A program made the translations under genes and the position numbers. Under the pieces are notes generated by a model, which was not told the DNA's origin, ran no database searches, and was given only the letters and a program-made list of their open reading frames with translations. A stretch of 64,000 nucleotides of DNA, taken from Sphaerisporangium rubeum. GTDB lineage: Bacteria; Actinomycetota; Actinomycetes; Streptosporangiales; Streptosporangiaceae. Where the stretch lies: positions 4,208,501 through 4,272,500 of the forward strand of contig NZ_JACHIU010000001.1 in assembly GCF_014207705.1 (NCBI RefSeq), written 5' to 3'. Below are positions 50,202 through 59,837 of the stretch, in pieces. How positions within the stretch are numbered: the first letter of the stretch is position 1; every line of letters begins with the position of its first letter.

Positions 50202-51020
50202 ATGGAGATCATCTGGTTCGCGGTCTTCGCGGTGCTGCTCGCCGGTTACTTCGCGCTCGAAGGCTTCGACATCGGCCTCGGCATGCTGCTGCCGGTGCTG
50301 GCCAGGGCCCGCGAGCGCGCCGGGGAACCCGGCACGCGGCAGGACCAGCGCGACCACCTGGTGGCGGCGATGGCGCCGTTCGTCCTGGCCAACGAGGTGT
50401 GGCTGGTCGCCGTCGCAGGCACCCTGTTCGGGGTGTACCCCCTGCTGGAGGGACAGGTGATCGGTGGCCTGTACGGGGTCGTGGTGGCGCTGGTCACCTC
50501 CTGGGTCCTGCGGGACGCCGGTCTGTGGTTCCGGCGCAGGCTCGACGGCGGTGCGTGGCGGGCCTTCTGGGACGCGGTGCTGTGCGCCGGGTCGTGGGGT
50601 CTCGCGCTGAGCTGGGGGGTGGCGCTCGGGTCCGTGGTGCGCGGCCTCCCGGGTCAGCCGTTCGACGTCGTCGGCGTGCTGTGCGGCGTGGTGGTCGCCG
50701 CGGTGCTCGCCGTGCACGGCCGGTCGTTCGCCGCGTGGCGCCTGTCGGGGCCGCGTGAGATCGGTCACACCGGACGGCGGCTCACGCTGACGGCGGCGCT
50801 CGCCGCGCTGCCCCCCGTGGCGGTGCTCGCGGTGGCCGCTCCGTCACTGCTCGACGCCACGGCGTCACCGCAGGCGCTGAGTGTGCTCAGTGTCATGGCG
50901 CTTCCTGTGCTTCCCATCCTCGTGGTGGCGCAAGTATGGGTATGGCGCACGTTCTCCCCGGGACGGGACCTCCGGGAACGGGAGCGGACGGGCACCACCC
51001 GCGTCCTGTCGTTCTTCTAG
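50202..51020 (+). CDS. cydB: Cytochrome bd oxidase subunit II
   Basis: A 272-residue polytopic partner of CydA. The N-terminal signature IIWFAVFAVLLAGYFALEGF DIG is intact, as is APFVLANEVWLVA. It is about 100 residues shorter than E. coli CydB, with fewer C-terminal helices, but ends normally with VWRTFSPGRD. The ATG lies 10 bases after the cydA stop, with GGAGCCCCC upstream. It stabilises the haem core and completes the oxidase. Confidence 0.93.
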   Translation: MEIIWFAVFAVLLAGYFALEGFDIGLGMLLPVLARARERAGEPGTRQDQRDHLVAAMAPFVLANEVWLVAVAGTLFGVYPLLEGQVIGGLYGVVVALVTSWVLRDAGLWFRRRLDGGAWRAFWDAVLCAGSWGLALSWGVALGSVVRGLPGQPFDVVGVLCGVVVAAVLAVHGRSFAAWRLSGPREIGHTGRRLTLTAALAALPPVAVLAVAAPSLLDATASPQALSVLSVMALPVLPILVVAQVWVWRTFSPGRDLRERERTGTTRVLSFF

Positions 51021-51027
51021 GGAACCG

Positions 51028-52878
51028 ATGCACAAGGAACTGCTGCGGCTGGCGCGGACCGAACCGGCGGTCCGCCGCCATCTGCTGGTGTGCCTGGCGG
51101 CCGCCGTCGCCGCCGGGCTGCTGGTGCTGGCCCAGGCCGAGGTGCTGTCCCGGGTGCTGTCCGGCGCGCTTCCCGTGGCGGCGCTGCCGGTGCTCGCCGC
51201 CGTGGTGGTGGCGCGGGCCCTGCTCGGCCACGCGCAGGGGACCGCGGGGGGCCGCACGGCCACCGCGCTGAAGACGGTGCTGCGGCACCGGCTGCTGTCC
51301 CGGCTGCGCGACCTCGGCCCCGCCAGGCTCACCGCGCACCGCTCGGGTGAGCTCGTCACGCTGGCCGGCCGCGGCCTGGACGCACTCGACCCGTACGTCA
51401 CCGGGTACCTGCCGGCCGTCGCGGTCGCCGCCGTGGTCCCGGTGGCGGTCCTCGCGCGGCTGTTCACCGCCGACCCGGCCACCGGGGTCATCGTCCTGCT
51501 GACACTTCCCCTCATCCCCGTCTTCGGCGCTCTGGTCGGCTGGCAGACCAAGGCCGTCACCGAACGCCAGTGGCGCGCGCTGTCGCTCCTCGGCGGCCAT
51601 TTCCTCGACGTCGTCCGCGGCCTGCCGACGCTGCGCGCCTTCGGCCGTACCCGTCACCAGACCACCGTGATCCGCCAGGTCGCGGAAGCCCACCGCGCCG
51701 CGACCATGCGCACCCTGCGAGTCGCGTTCCTCTCCTCCCTGGTGCTGGAACTCGTCGCGTCCCTCTCCCTGGCGCTGGTCGCCGTCCCCGTCGGCCTGCG
51801 CCTGCTGTCCGGCTCCCTCGACCTGCCGACCGCGCTGCTGGTCCTCCTCCTCGCCCCCGAGGCCTACCTGCCGCTGCGCGCCATGGGGACGAAGTTCCAC
51901 GCCTCGATGGAAGGCGTCGCCGCCGCCGACGACACCTTCAAGGTCCTCGACGACCCCCGGCCGCCGTCCGGCCAGGCCGAGGCCACACCGGCCGTCCCCG
52001 CGACGTCTCACGCCGTCACACGACCCACCACCCCGCCGACCGGCATCCGCCACCCCGCTGGGGACGGCGACTCTCCCCCAACCGACATTTCCGGAAAGAC
52101 GGATATCGAGATCCCGGTACCGGAGATCCGGCTGGAGAACGTGACGGTCCGGTATCCGGGAAGGCGGGACGCCGCTCTGGACGAGGTGTCGCTGGTCATC
52201 GAGCCCGGTGAACGGGTGGCGCTGGTCGGTGAGAGCGGAGCGGGAAAGAGCACACTGCTCGCGCTGCTGCTGGGGTTCGTGACGCCGGAGTCGGGACGGG
52301 TGCTGGTCGGCGGGGTCGATCTGGCGCACGCCGACATGGACGAGTGGCGGCGCCGGCTCGCCGTCGTCCCGCAGCGGCCCCATCTGTTCGCCGGCACGGT
52401 GGAGGACAACATCCGCATGGGGCCGGACGCCACGCCGCAGGAGGTCCGGGGCGCCGCGGCGGCGGCGCACGCGGACGGGTTCGTCGAGGCGCTGCCCGAG
52501 GGGTACGCGACCGTCGTCGGGGAGCGTGGAGTGAACCTGTCGGCGGGCCAGCGGCAGCGGATCGCGCTGGCGCGCGCGTTCTGCCGTCCCGGAGCGAGGG
52601 TGCTCCTGCTGGACGAGCCCACCGCGCGCCTGGACGGCCGCAGCGAGGCGGCCATCGTGGCGGCCACCCGCACGCTCGCGACCGGCCGCACCGCCGTCAT
52701 CGTCGCGCACCGGCCCGCCATGATCGACCTCGCCGACCGCGTGGTCCGCCTCCACGCCGGCCGCGTCGTCCCGGGCCGTCCGGCCACCGGGACCACCGCG
52801 AGCACCTCAGGAGCCACCGTCGACGCCTCCGGCCCGGCGGGTAGCACCGCCGCGACCACCACGGGGGGTGCCCGATGA
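51028..52878 (+). CDS. cydD: Thiol reductant ABC exporter subunit CydD
   Basis: A 616-residue half transporter: a six-helix membrane domain (about 1-310), then an ATPase domain with Walker A GESGAGKSTLL, signature LSAGQRQRIALARAF and Walker B VLLLDEP. With CydC it moves cysteine/glutathione-type thiols or haem outward, which is needed to assemble cytochrome bd. A Pro/Thr-rich linker (about 320-370) and a Thr/Ala tail are extra. The ATG at 51028 lies 8 bases after cydB. The stop overlaps cydC by ATGA. Confidence 0.93.
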   Translation: MHKELLRLARTEPAVRRHLLVCLAAAVAAGLLVLAQAEVLSRVLSGALPVAALPVLAAVVVARALLGHAQGTAGGRTATALKTVLRHRLLSRLRDLGPARLTAHRSGELVTLAGRGLDALDPYVTGYLPAVAVAAVVPVAVLARLFTADPATGVIVLLTLPLIPVFGALVGWQTKAVTERQWRALSLLGGHFLDVVRGLPTLRAFGRTRHQTTVIRQVAEAHRAATMRTLRVAFLSSLVLELVASLSLALVAVPVGLRLLSGSLDLPTALLVLLLAPEAYLPLRAMGTKFHASMEGVAAADDTFKVLDDPRPPSGQAEATPAVPATSHAVTRPTTPPTGIRHPAGDGDSPPTDISGKTDIEIPVPEIRLENVTVRYPGRRDAALDEVSLVIEPGERVALVGESGAGKSTLLALLLGFVTPESGRVLVGGVDLAHADMDEWRRRLAVVPQRPHLFAGTVEDNIRMGPDATPQEVRGAAAAAHADGFVEALPEGYATVVGERGVNLSAGQRQRIALARAFCRPGARVLLLDEPTARLDGRSEAAIVAATRTLATGRTAVIVAHRPAMIDLADRVVRLHAGRVVPGRPATGTTASTSGATVDASGPAGSTAATTTGGAR

Positions 52879-54572
52879 ACCGTGTCTGGCGGCAGGACGG
52901 CATGGTGCGGCGGGCTGTGGCGGCCGCCGCGGCCGGAGCGGCGGCGGAGCTGGCGGGTCTCGGGCTGATCGCTGCGGCGGCGTGGCTGATCACGCGTGCG
53001 GCGCAGCAGCCGGAGCTCGCGGCGCTGAGCGTGGCGATCGTCGCGGTGCGCGCGTTCGCGACCAGCCGTGGCCTGTTCCGGTACGGCGAGCGGCTGGCCG
53101 GTCACGACGTGGCGCTGCGCGCGCAGGCGGCGACCCGTGAGGAGCTGTACGAGGCGCTGGCCCCGGCGGGGACGCCGCGGCTGCGTGGCGCGGACGTGCT
53201 CACCCGCATGGTGGACGACACCGACGCGGTGCAGGACCTGCTGGTGCGCTGCCTGCTGCCGGCGTTCGCGGCCGTCGTGACGGCCGTCGCCGCCGTCGGG
53301 CTCGGCGCGGCGCTGCTGCCGGCCGCCGCGCTCACCCTGCTGGCCGGCCTGGCGTTCGCCGGCGGCCTGCTGCCGGCGCTGGCCGCCGCCGGCGCGCGCC
53401 GCAGGTCGGCCGCGCTGGCACCCGCGCGGGCCGAACTGGCCGCACGAGTGGCCGACCTGGTGCACGGCGCCGCCGACCTCGCCGCCTACGGCGCCGGGGA
53501 CCGCGCGCTCGCCGCCGCGGCCGAGGCGGGGGACCGCCTGGCGGTCCTGGAGCGGCGGCAGGCCAGAGCCGGCGCCGCCGTGCTCGCGCTCGGCACGCTG
53601 GCGCAAGGCCTCACCGTCGCGGCGATCGTGCTGGTGGCGCAGCGCGCCGGCCTCGGCCAGGTGCCGGCGGCGGTGCTGGCGCTGACGGCCCTGGTGGCGT
53701 TCGAGCCGATCCTGCCGCTGGCCGCCGCCGGTGAGCGGTTCGCCGGGGTGACGGCCGCGCTGCGCAGGCTGCGCGAGGTCCGCGCCACTCCCCCGGCCGT
53801 CGCCGAGCCCGCCGCACCGGCCGCCGTGCCGCAGGGGCCGCTGACCGTGCGGGCCGAGGACCTCGTCGTCCGGCACTGCCCCGGCCTGCCTCCGGCCCTG
53901 GACGGCGTCTCGCTCACCCTCACCCCCGGCCGCCGCGTCGCCGTGGTCGGCCCGAGCGGCGCCGGCAAGAGCACTCTGCTCGCGGCGCTGATGCGCACCG
54001 TCGAGCCGGACTCCGGCACGATCACCCTGAACGGCGTGGACGTGCGCGAGCTGGCCCCGGACGGCGTGCGGGAACGGATCACCGGCCTGACCCAGGACCC
54101 GTACGTGTTCCGCGCCACCCTGCGCGACAACCTGCTGCTGGCCGGCCCCGACGCGACCGGGGACGAGCTGGCGGCGGCCGTGCGCCGGGCCCGGCTGGCG
54201 GACTGGGTGGAGCGCACCGGCTGGGACGCCACGCTCGGCGAGGACGGCCGTACCGTGTCAGGCGGCCAGCTCCAGCGCCTGGCCCTGGCCCGCGCGCTGC
54301 TGCGCGACCCGGAGGTCCTGCTGCTCGACGAACCCGCCGAGTCCCTGGACCCCGCCACGGCGGACGCCTTGACGGCCGACCTGCTCGACGCCACCCACGG
54401 CCGTACGACACTGCTGGTCACCCACCGCCTGCGCGGCCTGGAACACGTCGACGAGATCATCGTCCTGGAGGACGGCCGTGTCACCCAGCGCGGCACCCAC
54501 GAGACCCTGACCACCGTCCCCGGCTACTACCGTGACCTGTGGCGCTCCGAAGCCCTCACCACCCACCCCTGA
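52875..54572 (+). CDS. cydC: Thiol reductant ABC exporter subunit CydC
   Basis: A 565-residue half transporter. The membrane domain (about 1-300) is very Ala/Leu-rich. The ATPase has Walker A GPSGAGKSTLL, signature VSGGQLQRLALARAL, Walker B VLLLDEPAESLD and the H-loop VTHRLRGLEHV. It pairs with CydD. The ATG overlaps the cydD stop. It ends the operon. Confidence 0.93.
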   Translation: MNRVWRQDGMVRRAVAAAAAGAAAELAGLGLIAAAAWLITRAAQQPELAALSVAIVAVRAFATSRGLFRYGERLAGHDVALRAQAATREELYEALAPAGTPRLRGADVLTRMVDDTDAVQDLLVRCLLPAFAAVVTAVAAVGLGAALLPAAALTLLAGLAFAGGLLPALAAAGARRRSAALAPARAELAARVADLVHGAADLAAYGAGDRALAAAAEAGDRLAVLERRQARAGAAVLALGTLAQGLTVAAIVLVAQRAGLGQVPAAVLALTALVAFEPILPLAAAGERFAGVTAALRRLREVRATPPAVAEPAAPAAVPQGPLTVRAEDLVVRHCPGLPPALDGVSLTLTPGRRVAVVGPSGAGKSTLLAALMRTVEPDSGTITLNGVDVRELAPDGVRERITGLTQDPYVFRATLRDNLLLAGPDATGDELAAAVRRARLADWVERTGWDATLGEDGRTVSGGQLQRLALARALLRDPEVLLLDEPAESLDPATADALTADLLDATHGRTTLLVTHRLRGLEHVDEIIVLEDGRVTQRGTHETLTTVPGYYRDLWRSEALTTHP

Positions 54573-54596
54573 CCCGCCGCGGCCGTTCCCGTGACC

Positions 54597-54690
54597 GGCA
54601 CGCCGGAACCCGGACGGCCGACCGGCACCCCAGAGCCCGGACGACCGCTCGGCAGGCCGGAACCCGGACGACCGGCCAGGCACGCCGGAA
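54597..54690 (+). repeat. Short tandem repeat between cydC and the nucleotidyltransferase gene
   Basis: About four imperfect copies of a GGCACGCCGGAACCCGGACG-like unit of roughly 27 bases. In one frame it reads as EPGRP repeats ahead of the next gene, but the ribosome site for that gene lies downstream, so it is probably untranslated. Confidence 0.6.
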
Positions 54691-54728
54691 CCCTCATGAC
54701 CGACGACATCTCCCACCGAGGAGCCCTC

Positions 54729-55487
54729 ATGATCGGCCATCCCCCCACCGCGGCGCTCGTGGACCGCTTCCTCGCCACCGTCGAGCCGATCGTCCCGCTG
54801 CGCGCGCTGTGGGCCCACGGGTCGCTCGCCGGCGGCGACTACCGTCCAGGACGCAGCGACCTCGACCTGATCGCCGTCCTCTCCCGGCCGTGCACCCCCG
54901 CCGAGGGGGAACGGCTGGCCGAGGCGCACCGGCGGCTCGACGCGGCCGACCCTCTCGCGGCCGGTCTCCACTGCGGGTACGCCGCCGCCGGCGAGCTGGA
55001 CGACCCTGACCGGCCCCATCTCGCCTGGGCCCACCGGGAGATCCTGCACCGGCCCGTCACCCCGGTCACCAGGAGCGAACTGCACCGTTTCGGCGTGATC
55101 CTGTACGGGGCCGAGCCGGGTGAGCTGCTCCCGCCGGTCACCGCGCGGCAGCTCGCCGCGTTCGTGGTCCGCGACCAGCGGGACTTCTGGCGGCCCGCTC
55201 TGCGCCACCCGAGGCGGTGGCGGCAGGACATCTGGGTGGACCTCGGCATGCTCACCCATGCGCGCGCCACGGTGACCTTGCGGGACGGCACCCTCATCAC
55301 CAAACGCGAAGCCCTGGCCGAGTTGCGCGCCATGGACGCTCCGGCCGAGGTCGTCGATGACATCGAACGCCGCCGCTACGACGACCCGGCCCCACCCGCC
55401 AAGCCGTGGCTCACCCGCCGCGCGGCCCTGACCCGCGCCTGGCTCACTCCCGCCGTCGCCGCACTGGTCGCCGTGCACCCCTCGTGA
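54729..55487 (+). CDS. Nucleotidyltransferase-domain protein (aminoglycoside adenylyltransferase-like)
   Basis: A 252-residue protein. The catalytic motif is LWAHGSLAGGDYRPGRSDLDLIAVL (GS...SDLDL), the pol-beta-type nucleotidyltransferase site. The C-terminal helical part, with FVVRDQRDFWRPALRH, resembles the DUF4111-like half of aadA-type enzymes. A frame open from 54591 would add EPGRP repeats; I choose the ATG at 54729, with GAGGAG six bases upstream. It may modify an antibiotic or another hydroxylated small molecule. The target is unknown. A strong terminator follows. Confidence 0.82.
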   Translation: MIGHPPTAALVDRFLATVEPIVPLRALWAHGSLAGGDYRPGRSDLDLIAVLSRPCTPAEGERLAEAHRRLDAADPLAAGLHCGYAAAGELDDPDRPHLAWAHREILHRPVTPVTRSELHRFGVILYGAEPGELLPPVTARQLAAFVVRDQRDFWRPALRHPRRWRQDIWVDLGMLTHARATVTLRDGTLITKREALAELRAMDAPAEVVDDIERRRYDDPAPPAKPWLTRRAALTRAWLTPAVAALVAVHPS

Positions 55488-55505
55488 CGCCGTCAGGCAC
55501 GCGGA

Positions 55506-55534
55506 GGCCGCCGCGGGACCTCCCCGCGGCGGCC
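55506..55534. terminator. Bidirectional terminator
   Basis: GGCCGCCGCGGG and CCCGCGGCGGCC form a 12-bp perfect stem with loop ACCTC, between the convergent nucleotidyltransferase and HtrA genes. Confidence 0.87.
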
Positions 55535-55548
55535 GGGCTCGACTGGTC

Positions 55549-56901
55549 TCAGCTCTCGGCGGCGCGCTCCGCCAGGGTGACGGTCGCGGTGGCGGAGTCG
55601 CCGCCGCGGACGTAGGTGAGGGTGATCTTCGTTCCGGGGGTCATGGAGCGGATCCGGCCGACGACCGTGTCGGCGGCGGTCACCTGGGTGCCGTCGATCT
55701 TGGTGATCAGGTCGCCTTCACGCAGGCCGGCCCGCGCGGCGGGGCTGCCGTCCTGTACGGAGGCGACGACGGCCCCCTCGGTGTTCCCCGTGGGGTCGGC
55801 GAGGTTGACGCCGAGGTAGGCGTGGGTGGCCTTGCCGCTCTTGATGAGCTGGTCGGCGACCTGGCGCGCGGTGTTGATGGGGATGGCGAAACCGACGCCG
55901 ATGTTGCCGTCCCCGCCGTTGGTGGCGATGGCGCTGTTGATGCCGACCACCTGGCCCGAGGAGTCGACCAGCGCGCCGCCGGAGTTGCCGGGGTTGATGG
56001 CCGCGTCGGTCTGGATGGCCCCGCCGATGGTCGTCGGCGCGGACTGCTGCTGCTGACGTCCCCAGCCGGGAGGCAGGCCGGGCTGCTGCTGCGACTGCTC
56101 GCCGCCGACGCTGACGGTGCGGTCCAGCGCGCTGACGATTCCGGCGGTGACCGAGCCCTCAAGGCCCAGCGGGCTGCCGATGGCGAGCACCGCGTCGCCG
56201 ACGTTCAGCTTGTCGCTGTCGCCGAGGGTCGCCTTGGTGAGTCCGGAGACGTCCTGCGCCTTGATCACGGCGAGGTCGGTGGCGGGGTCGGTGCCGACGA
56301 TCGTCGCCGCGGCGTTCTTGCCGTCGGAGAAATTCACCTGAACCTGGCCGCCTTGACCCGCGCCGGCCACCACGTGGTTGTTGGTGAGGATCAGCCCGTC
56401 GGCGGACAGGATCACCCCCGACCCCTCGGCCTGGCCCTGCGCTCCGGTGACGAGGATCGACACGACGGACGGCTGCACGGCGCGCGCGACGTCCGCCACG
56501 GTGGCCCCTGCGGCGTTGGAGGCGGGCCGCATGATCGGGCTCGCCGCGGCCGGGGTGCCGTTCGCCGCGCCGGTGACGAGCGCTCCGGTGACGCCGCCGC
56601 CGACGGCGACCGCCGCGAGCGCCAGCCCCGCGAGGGCCTTGCGTCCGATGCCGCCGCGCCACGGCGGGGTGGCGCCGGACGGCGGTACCGGCGGTGCGGG
56701 GGGCTCGGCGCCAGGCGGCGGAGGGTAGGCGCCGGCCGGCGACTGATACGCGCCGGTCCGCGACTGGTCGGCGCCGTCAGGCGACGGGTACGCGCCGTAC
56801 CGCGGCGGGGTGGCGCCGAACTGGGTCCATCCCCCCGGCTGCGGCTCTCCACCCGGAATGTTCATCTCCTGCGTCCGCGTGCGCGGGTCCTCGGTGGTCA
56901 T
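55549..56901 (-). CDS. HtrA/DegP-type membrane-anchored serine protease with PDZ
   Basis: A 450-residue protease. The N-terminal 90 residues are cytoplasmic and Pro/Gly/Tyr-rich (PPRYGAYPSPD, GAYQSPAGAYPPPPG). One membrane helix follows (ALAGLALAAVAVGGGVTGAL). The trypsin-like domain has the triad in LTNNHVVAG (His), TDLAVIKA (Asp) and NPGNSGGALVD (Ser). A PDZ domain ends the protein (AYLGVNLAD, GLREGDLITKIDG). It should degrade or refold damaged proteins outside the membrane under envelope stress. I use the ATG at 56901 behind GGGGGAGAG. A Gln-rich loop (about 305-325) interrupts the protease domain. Confidence 0.93.
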   Translation of the reverse strand: MTTEDPRTRTQEMNIPGGEPQPGGWTQFGATPPRYGAYPSPDGADQSRTGAYQSPAGAYPPPPGAEPPAPPVPPSGATPPWRGGIGRKALAGLALAAVAVGGGVTGALVTGAANGTPAAASPIMRPASNAAGATVADVARAVQPSVVSILVTGAQGQAEGSGVILSADGLILTNNHVVAGAGQGGQVQVNFSDGKNAAATIVGTDPATDLAVIKAQDVSGLTKATLGDSDKLNVGDAVLAIGSPLGLEGSVTAGIVSALDRTVSVGGEQSQQQPGLPPGWGRQQQQSAPTTIGGAIQTDAAINPGNSGGALVDSSGQVVGINSAIATNGGDGNIGVGFAIPINTARQVADQLIKSGKATHAYLGVNLADPTGNTEGAVVASVQDGSPAARAGLREGDLITKIDGTQVTAADTVVGRIRSMTPGTKITLTYVRGGDSATATVTLAERAAES

Positions 56902-57444
56902 CTCTCCCCCATGCTCGTCGGCACTGACCGGCTTTCTCCGACTTCTGGCCGGGGCCGGTAAAACAATGATGACAAACACGCGATAAGAGCCGCCTAAGCG
57001 TTCTCTGAAGGTTCCCTGAACGCCGCCGCCGGGGTCTTCCCCCGCGAGTGGACACACGCGGAATCGCCGCTGTCCGCGCAGCTCATCGGCATCGGAGCGA
57101 CTTACGGATCAGGACCCGATATGCGGCTTACGCGGTTTCGGACGTGGCCGCCTCGTCACAGCGTCCCGGCATTCACCGAAAGCCCGTCCGGGGGGCCTGC
57201 ACTTTTACATCACGCTTATTTCCGCATTTCCCGGGCCGTCCGGCGGCGACCTTTCCCGCGAAATACCGATAAACCGCGCGCACACGAGGCGGCCCGCCGT
57301 CCGGGCCGTGAGCTCCGGACGGCGGGCCGCGTCCGTGGGGGCCCGGCCGGCTGCGGGTCGCGCCGCCGGCCGGGCCCGGCGGCGGTGGTCCGCGCCACCG
57401 CCGCCGGGGGTCAGGCACGTGGTCCGCGCCACCGCCGCCGGGGG
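56902..57444. other. Intergenic region upstream of htrA and downstream of lon
   Basis: About 540 bases without a gene I can support. The left part (to about 57280) is less GC-rich and should hold the htrA promoter. The right part holds a 16-bp perfect hairpin (57289-57330), a 13-bp hairpin (57339-57377) and repeated copies of the lon 3' end (57385-57450). Confidence 0.6.
57289..57330 (-). terminator. 16-bp perfect hairpin, lon terminator
   Basis: The arms 57289-57304 and 57315-57330 are fully complementary with a 10-base loop. A second perfect stem (57339-57351 with 57365-57377) lies just upstream on the lon transcript. The two in tandem should end lon transcription efficiently. Confidence 0.85.
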
Positions 57445-57486
57445 TCAGGCGGCGGTGGTCTGGGCCACCGCCGCCGGGGTGAGGGC
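57385..57486 (-). repeat. Tandem copies of the lon 3' end
   Basis: A 32-base unit (GTGGTCCGCGCCACCGCCGC then CGGGGGTCAGGC) occurs exactly at 57385-57416 and 57419-57450. A diverged copy at about 57455-57486 lies at the end of the lon reading frame. Each unit can fold back on itself (GTGG with CCAC). The stop codon of lon lies in the middle copy, so the last codons and stop have been duplicated outward. Confidence 0.75.
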
Positions 57487-59823
57487 GATCTGGAGGACCT
57501 CGCGGACGTCGCTCACCGTGTGGACGGTCAGCTCGTCGCGCACCGCCTGCGGCACGTCGTCCAGGTCGGGCTCGTTGCGCGCCGGGATGAGCACCGTGGT
57601 GATGCCGGCCCGGTGCGCGGCGAGCAGCTTCTGCTTCACGCCGCCGATCGGCAGGACCCGGCCGGTCAGCGACACCTCACCGGTCATCGCGACGTCCGTG
57701 CGCACAGGCCGGCCCGACAGCAGCGAGGCCAGTGCGGTGGTCATCGTGACACCCGCCGACGGGCCGTCCTTGGGGATGGCGCCGGCCGGGACGTGGATGT
57801 GCACCGAGCGGTCCTTCAGCGACCCGACCGGCAGCTCCAGCTCCACGCCGCGCGACCGAAGGTACGACAGCGCGATCTGCGCCGACTCCTTCATGACGTC
57901 GCCGAGCTGACCGGTCAGCGTGACCGCCGTGGACCCGGTCTCGGGGTCGGCCAGCGACGCCTCGACGTACAGCACGTCGCCGCCGGCGCCGGTGACCGCG
58001 AGGCCCGTGGCCACCCCCGGCACGGAGGTGCGCTGCGCGGCCTGCGGCAGCGAGGACTCCGGCACGTGCCGCGGCCGGCCGAGGTAGCCGACCAGGTCGT
58101 CCGCGCCGACCCGCACCGGCAGCGCGCCGGTCTCGAGGGCCGCCTTGGCGGTGACCTTGCGCAGCACCCGCGCGACGGCCCGCTCCAGCGAGCGGACCCC
58201 CGCCTCGCGGGTGTACTCGCCGGCGAGCCTGCGTAGCGCCTCGTCGTCGATGGTGACGTCGTCGGCGGTCAGGCCCGCCTTGTCGAGCTGGCGCGGCAGC
58301 AGGTGGTCGCGTGCGATGGCGACCTTCTCGTCCTCGGTGTAGCCGTCGAGGGTGACGATCTCCATGCGGTCCAGCAGCGGGCCCGGCACGGACTCCAGCA
58401 CGTTGGCGGTGGCGAGGAACAGCACGTCCGACAGGTCGAGCTCGACCTCCAGGTAGTGGTCGCGGAACGTGTGGTTCTGCGCCGGGTCCAGCACCTCCAG
58501 CAGCGCCGCCGTCGGGTCGCCGCGGTAGTCGGCGCCGACCTTGTCGACCTCGTCGAGCAGCACGACGGGGTTCATGCTGCCGGCCTCGCGGATGGCCCGC
58601 ACGATCCGGCCGGGGAGCGCGCCGACGTACGTGCGCCGGTGGCCCCTGATCTCGGCCTCGTCGCGCACACCGCCGAGCGCGACCCGGACGAACTCGCGGC
58701 CCATGGCGCGGGCCACCGACTCGCCGAGCGAGGTCTTGCCGACCCCGGGAGGACCGGCCAGCGCCAGGACGGCGCCGCTGCGGCGGCCGCCGACGACGCC
58801 GAGGCCGCGGTCGGCGCGGCGCTTGCGCACCGCGAGGTACTCGATGATGCGCTCCTTGACGTCGTCGAGGCCGGTGTGGTCGGCGTCGAGCACGGCGCGG
58901 GCCGCGGAGATGTCGTAGGAGTCCTCGGTGCGGACGTTCCACGGCAGGTCGAGCACGGTGTCCAGCCAGGTGCGGATCCAGCCGCTCTCGGGGGACTGGT
59001 CGGAGGTGCGCTCCAGCTTGTCGACCTCCTTGAGCGCGGCCTCGCGAACCTTCTCCGGCAGGTCGGCGGCCTCCACGCGAGCGCGGTAGTCCTCCTCCTC
59101 GGAGGCGGCGTCGCCGTTCAGCTCGGCCAGTTCCTTGCGCACGGCGGCGAGCTGCTGCCGCAGCAGGAACTCCCGCTGCTGCTTCTCCATGCCTTCCTGG
59201 ACGTCCTTGCGGATCGTCTCGGCGACGTCCAGCTCGGCCAGGTGGTCACGGGCCCACTCCACCAGCTTGGCGAGCCGCTCGGCGGGGTCGGGGTTCTCCA
59301 GCAGCTCGACCTTCTGCGCGGTGTCCAGCCACGGCGCGTAGCCGGAGCTGTCGGCGAGCTCGGAGGCGTCCTTGATCTGGTTCACCGCGTCCACGACCTG
59401 CCACGCGCCGCGCTTCTGCAGGATGGTGGCCGCCAGCGCCTTGTACTCCTTGGCGAGCTCCTCGGCACGGGGCCCGGCCGGCACGACGTCCATGGGGGTC
59501 GTCTCCACCCACAGCGCGGCGCCGGGTCCCGTCGTGCCGGAGCCGACGCGCACACGCTCGGCACCACGGACGACGGCGGCGGGATTGCCGCCGGGAAGCC
59601 TCCCGACCTGCTCGATGACCGCGGACACGCCGACGGCGCCGTACCGGCCGTCGACACGGGGAACGAGCAGCACCCGCGCGGTCCCCTGCCGCTCGCCGGA
59701 GGCCCGGGCGGCGTCGATGGCCGCGCGCACCTCGGCGTCCGACAGGTCGAGCGGGACGACCATGCCCGGCAGGACGACCTCGTCGTCGAGGGGCAGAACC
59801 GGGAGGATCAAGCTCTGACTCAT
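57445..59823 (-). CDS. lon: ATP-dependent Lon protease
   Basis: A 792-residue Lon. N-terminal substrate domain (LILPVLPLDDEVVLPGMVVP), a central coiled coil, AAA+ module with Walker A LAGPPGVGKTSLGE and arginine-finger region, and the protease domain with the Ser-Lys dyad: Ser about 689 in PKDGPSAGVT and Lys about 732 in GGVKQKLL. It degrades misfolded and regulatory proteins in the cytoplasm. I use the ATG at 59823 (GGAG seven bases ahead), not the longer frame from 59856. A HAIR element at 59838-59856 just before the start predicts HspR control, as known for streptomycete lon. Confidence 0.96.
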   Translation of the reverse strand: MSQSLILPVLPLDDEVVLPGMVVPLDLSDAEVRAAIDAARASGERQGTARVLLVPRVDGRYGAVGVSAVIEQVGRLPGGNPAAVVRGAERVRVGSGTTGPGAALWVETTPMDVVPAGPRAEELAKEYKALAATILQKRGAWQVVDAVNQIKDASELADSSGYAPWLDTAQKVELLENPDPAERLAKLVEWARDHLAELDVAETIRKDVQEGMEKQQREFLLRQQLAAVRKELAELNGDAASEEEDYRARVEAADLPEKVREAALKEVDKLERTSDQSPESGWIRTWLDTVLDLPWNVRTEDSYDISAARAVLDADHTGLDDVKERIIEYLAVRKRRADRGLGVVGGRRSGAVLALAGPPGVGKTSLGESVARAMGREFVRVALGGVRDEAEIRGHRRTYVGALPGRIVRAIREAGSMNPVVLLDEVDKVGADYRGDPTAALLEVLDPAQNHTFRDHYLEVELDLSDVLFLATANVLESVPGPLLDRMEIVTLDGYTEDEKVAIARDHLLPRQLDKAGLTADDVTIDDEALRRLAGEYTREAGVRSLERAVARVLRKVTAKAALETGALPVRVGADDLVGYLGRPRHVPESSLPQAAQRTSVPGVATGLAVTGAGGDVLYVEASLADPETGSTAVTLTGQLGDVMKESAQIALSYLRSRGVELELPVGSLKDRSVHIHVPAGAIPKDGPSAGVTMTTALASLLSGRPVRTDVAMTGEVSLTGRVLPIGGVKQKLLAAHRAGITTVLIPARNEPDLDDVPQAVRDELTVHTVSDVREVLQIALTPAAVAQTTAA

Positions 59824-59837
59824 GCGAACTCCAAGGG

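Noticed and set aside
54591-54728. N-terminal extension of the nucleotidyltransferase with EPGRP repeats
   Set aside because: The ribosome site GAGGAG is directly before the ATG at 54729, and the extension is a repeat without fold. It was kept only as a DNA repeat.
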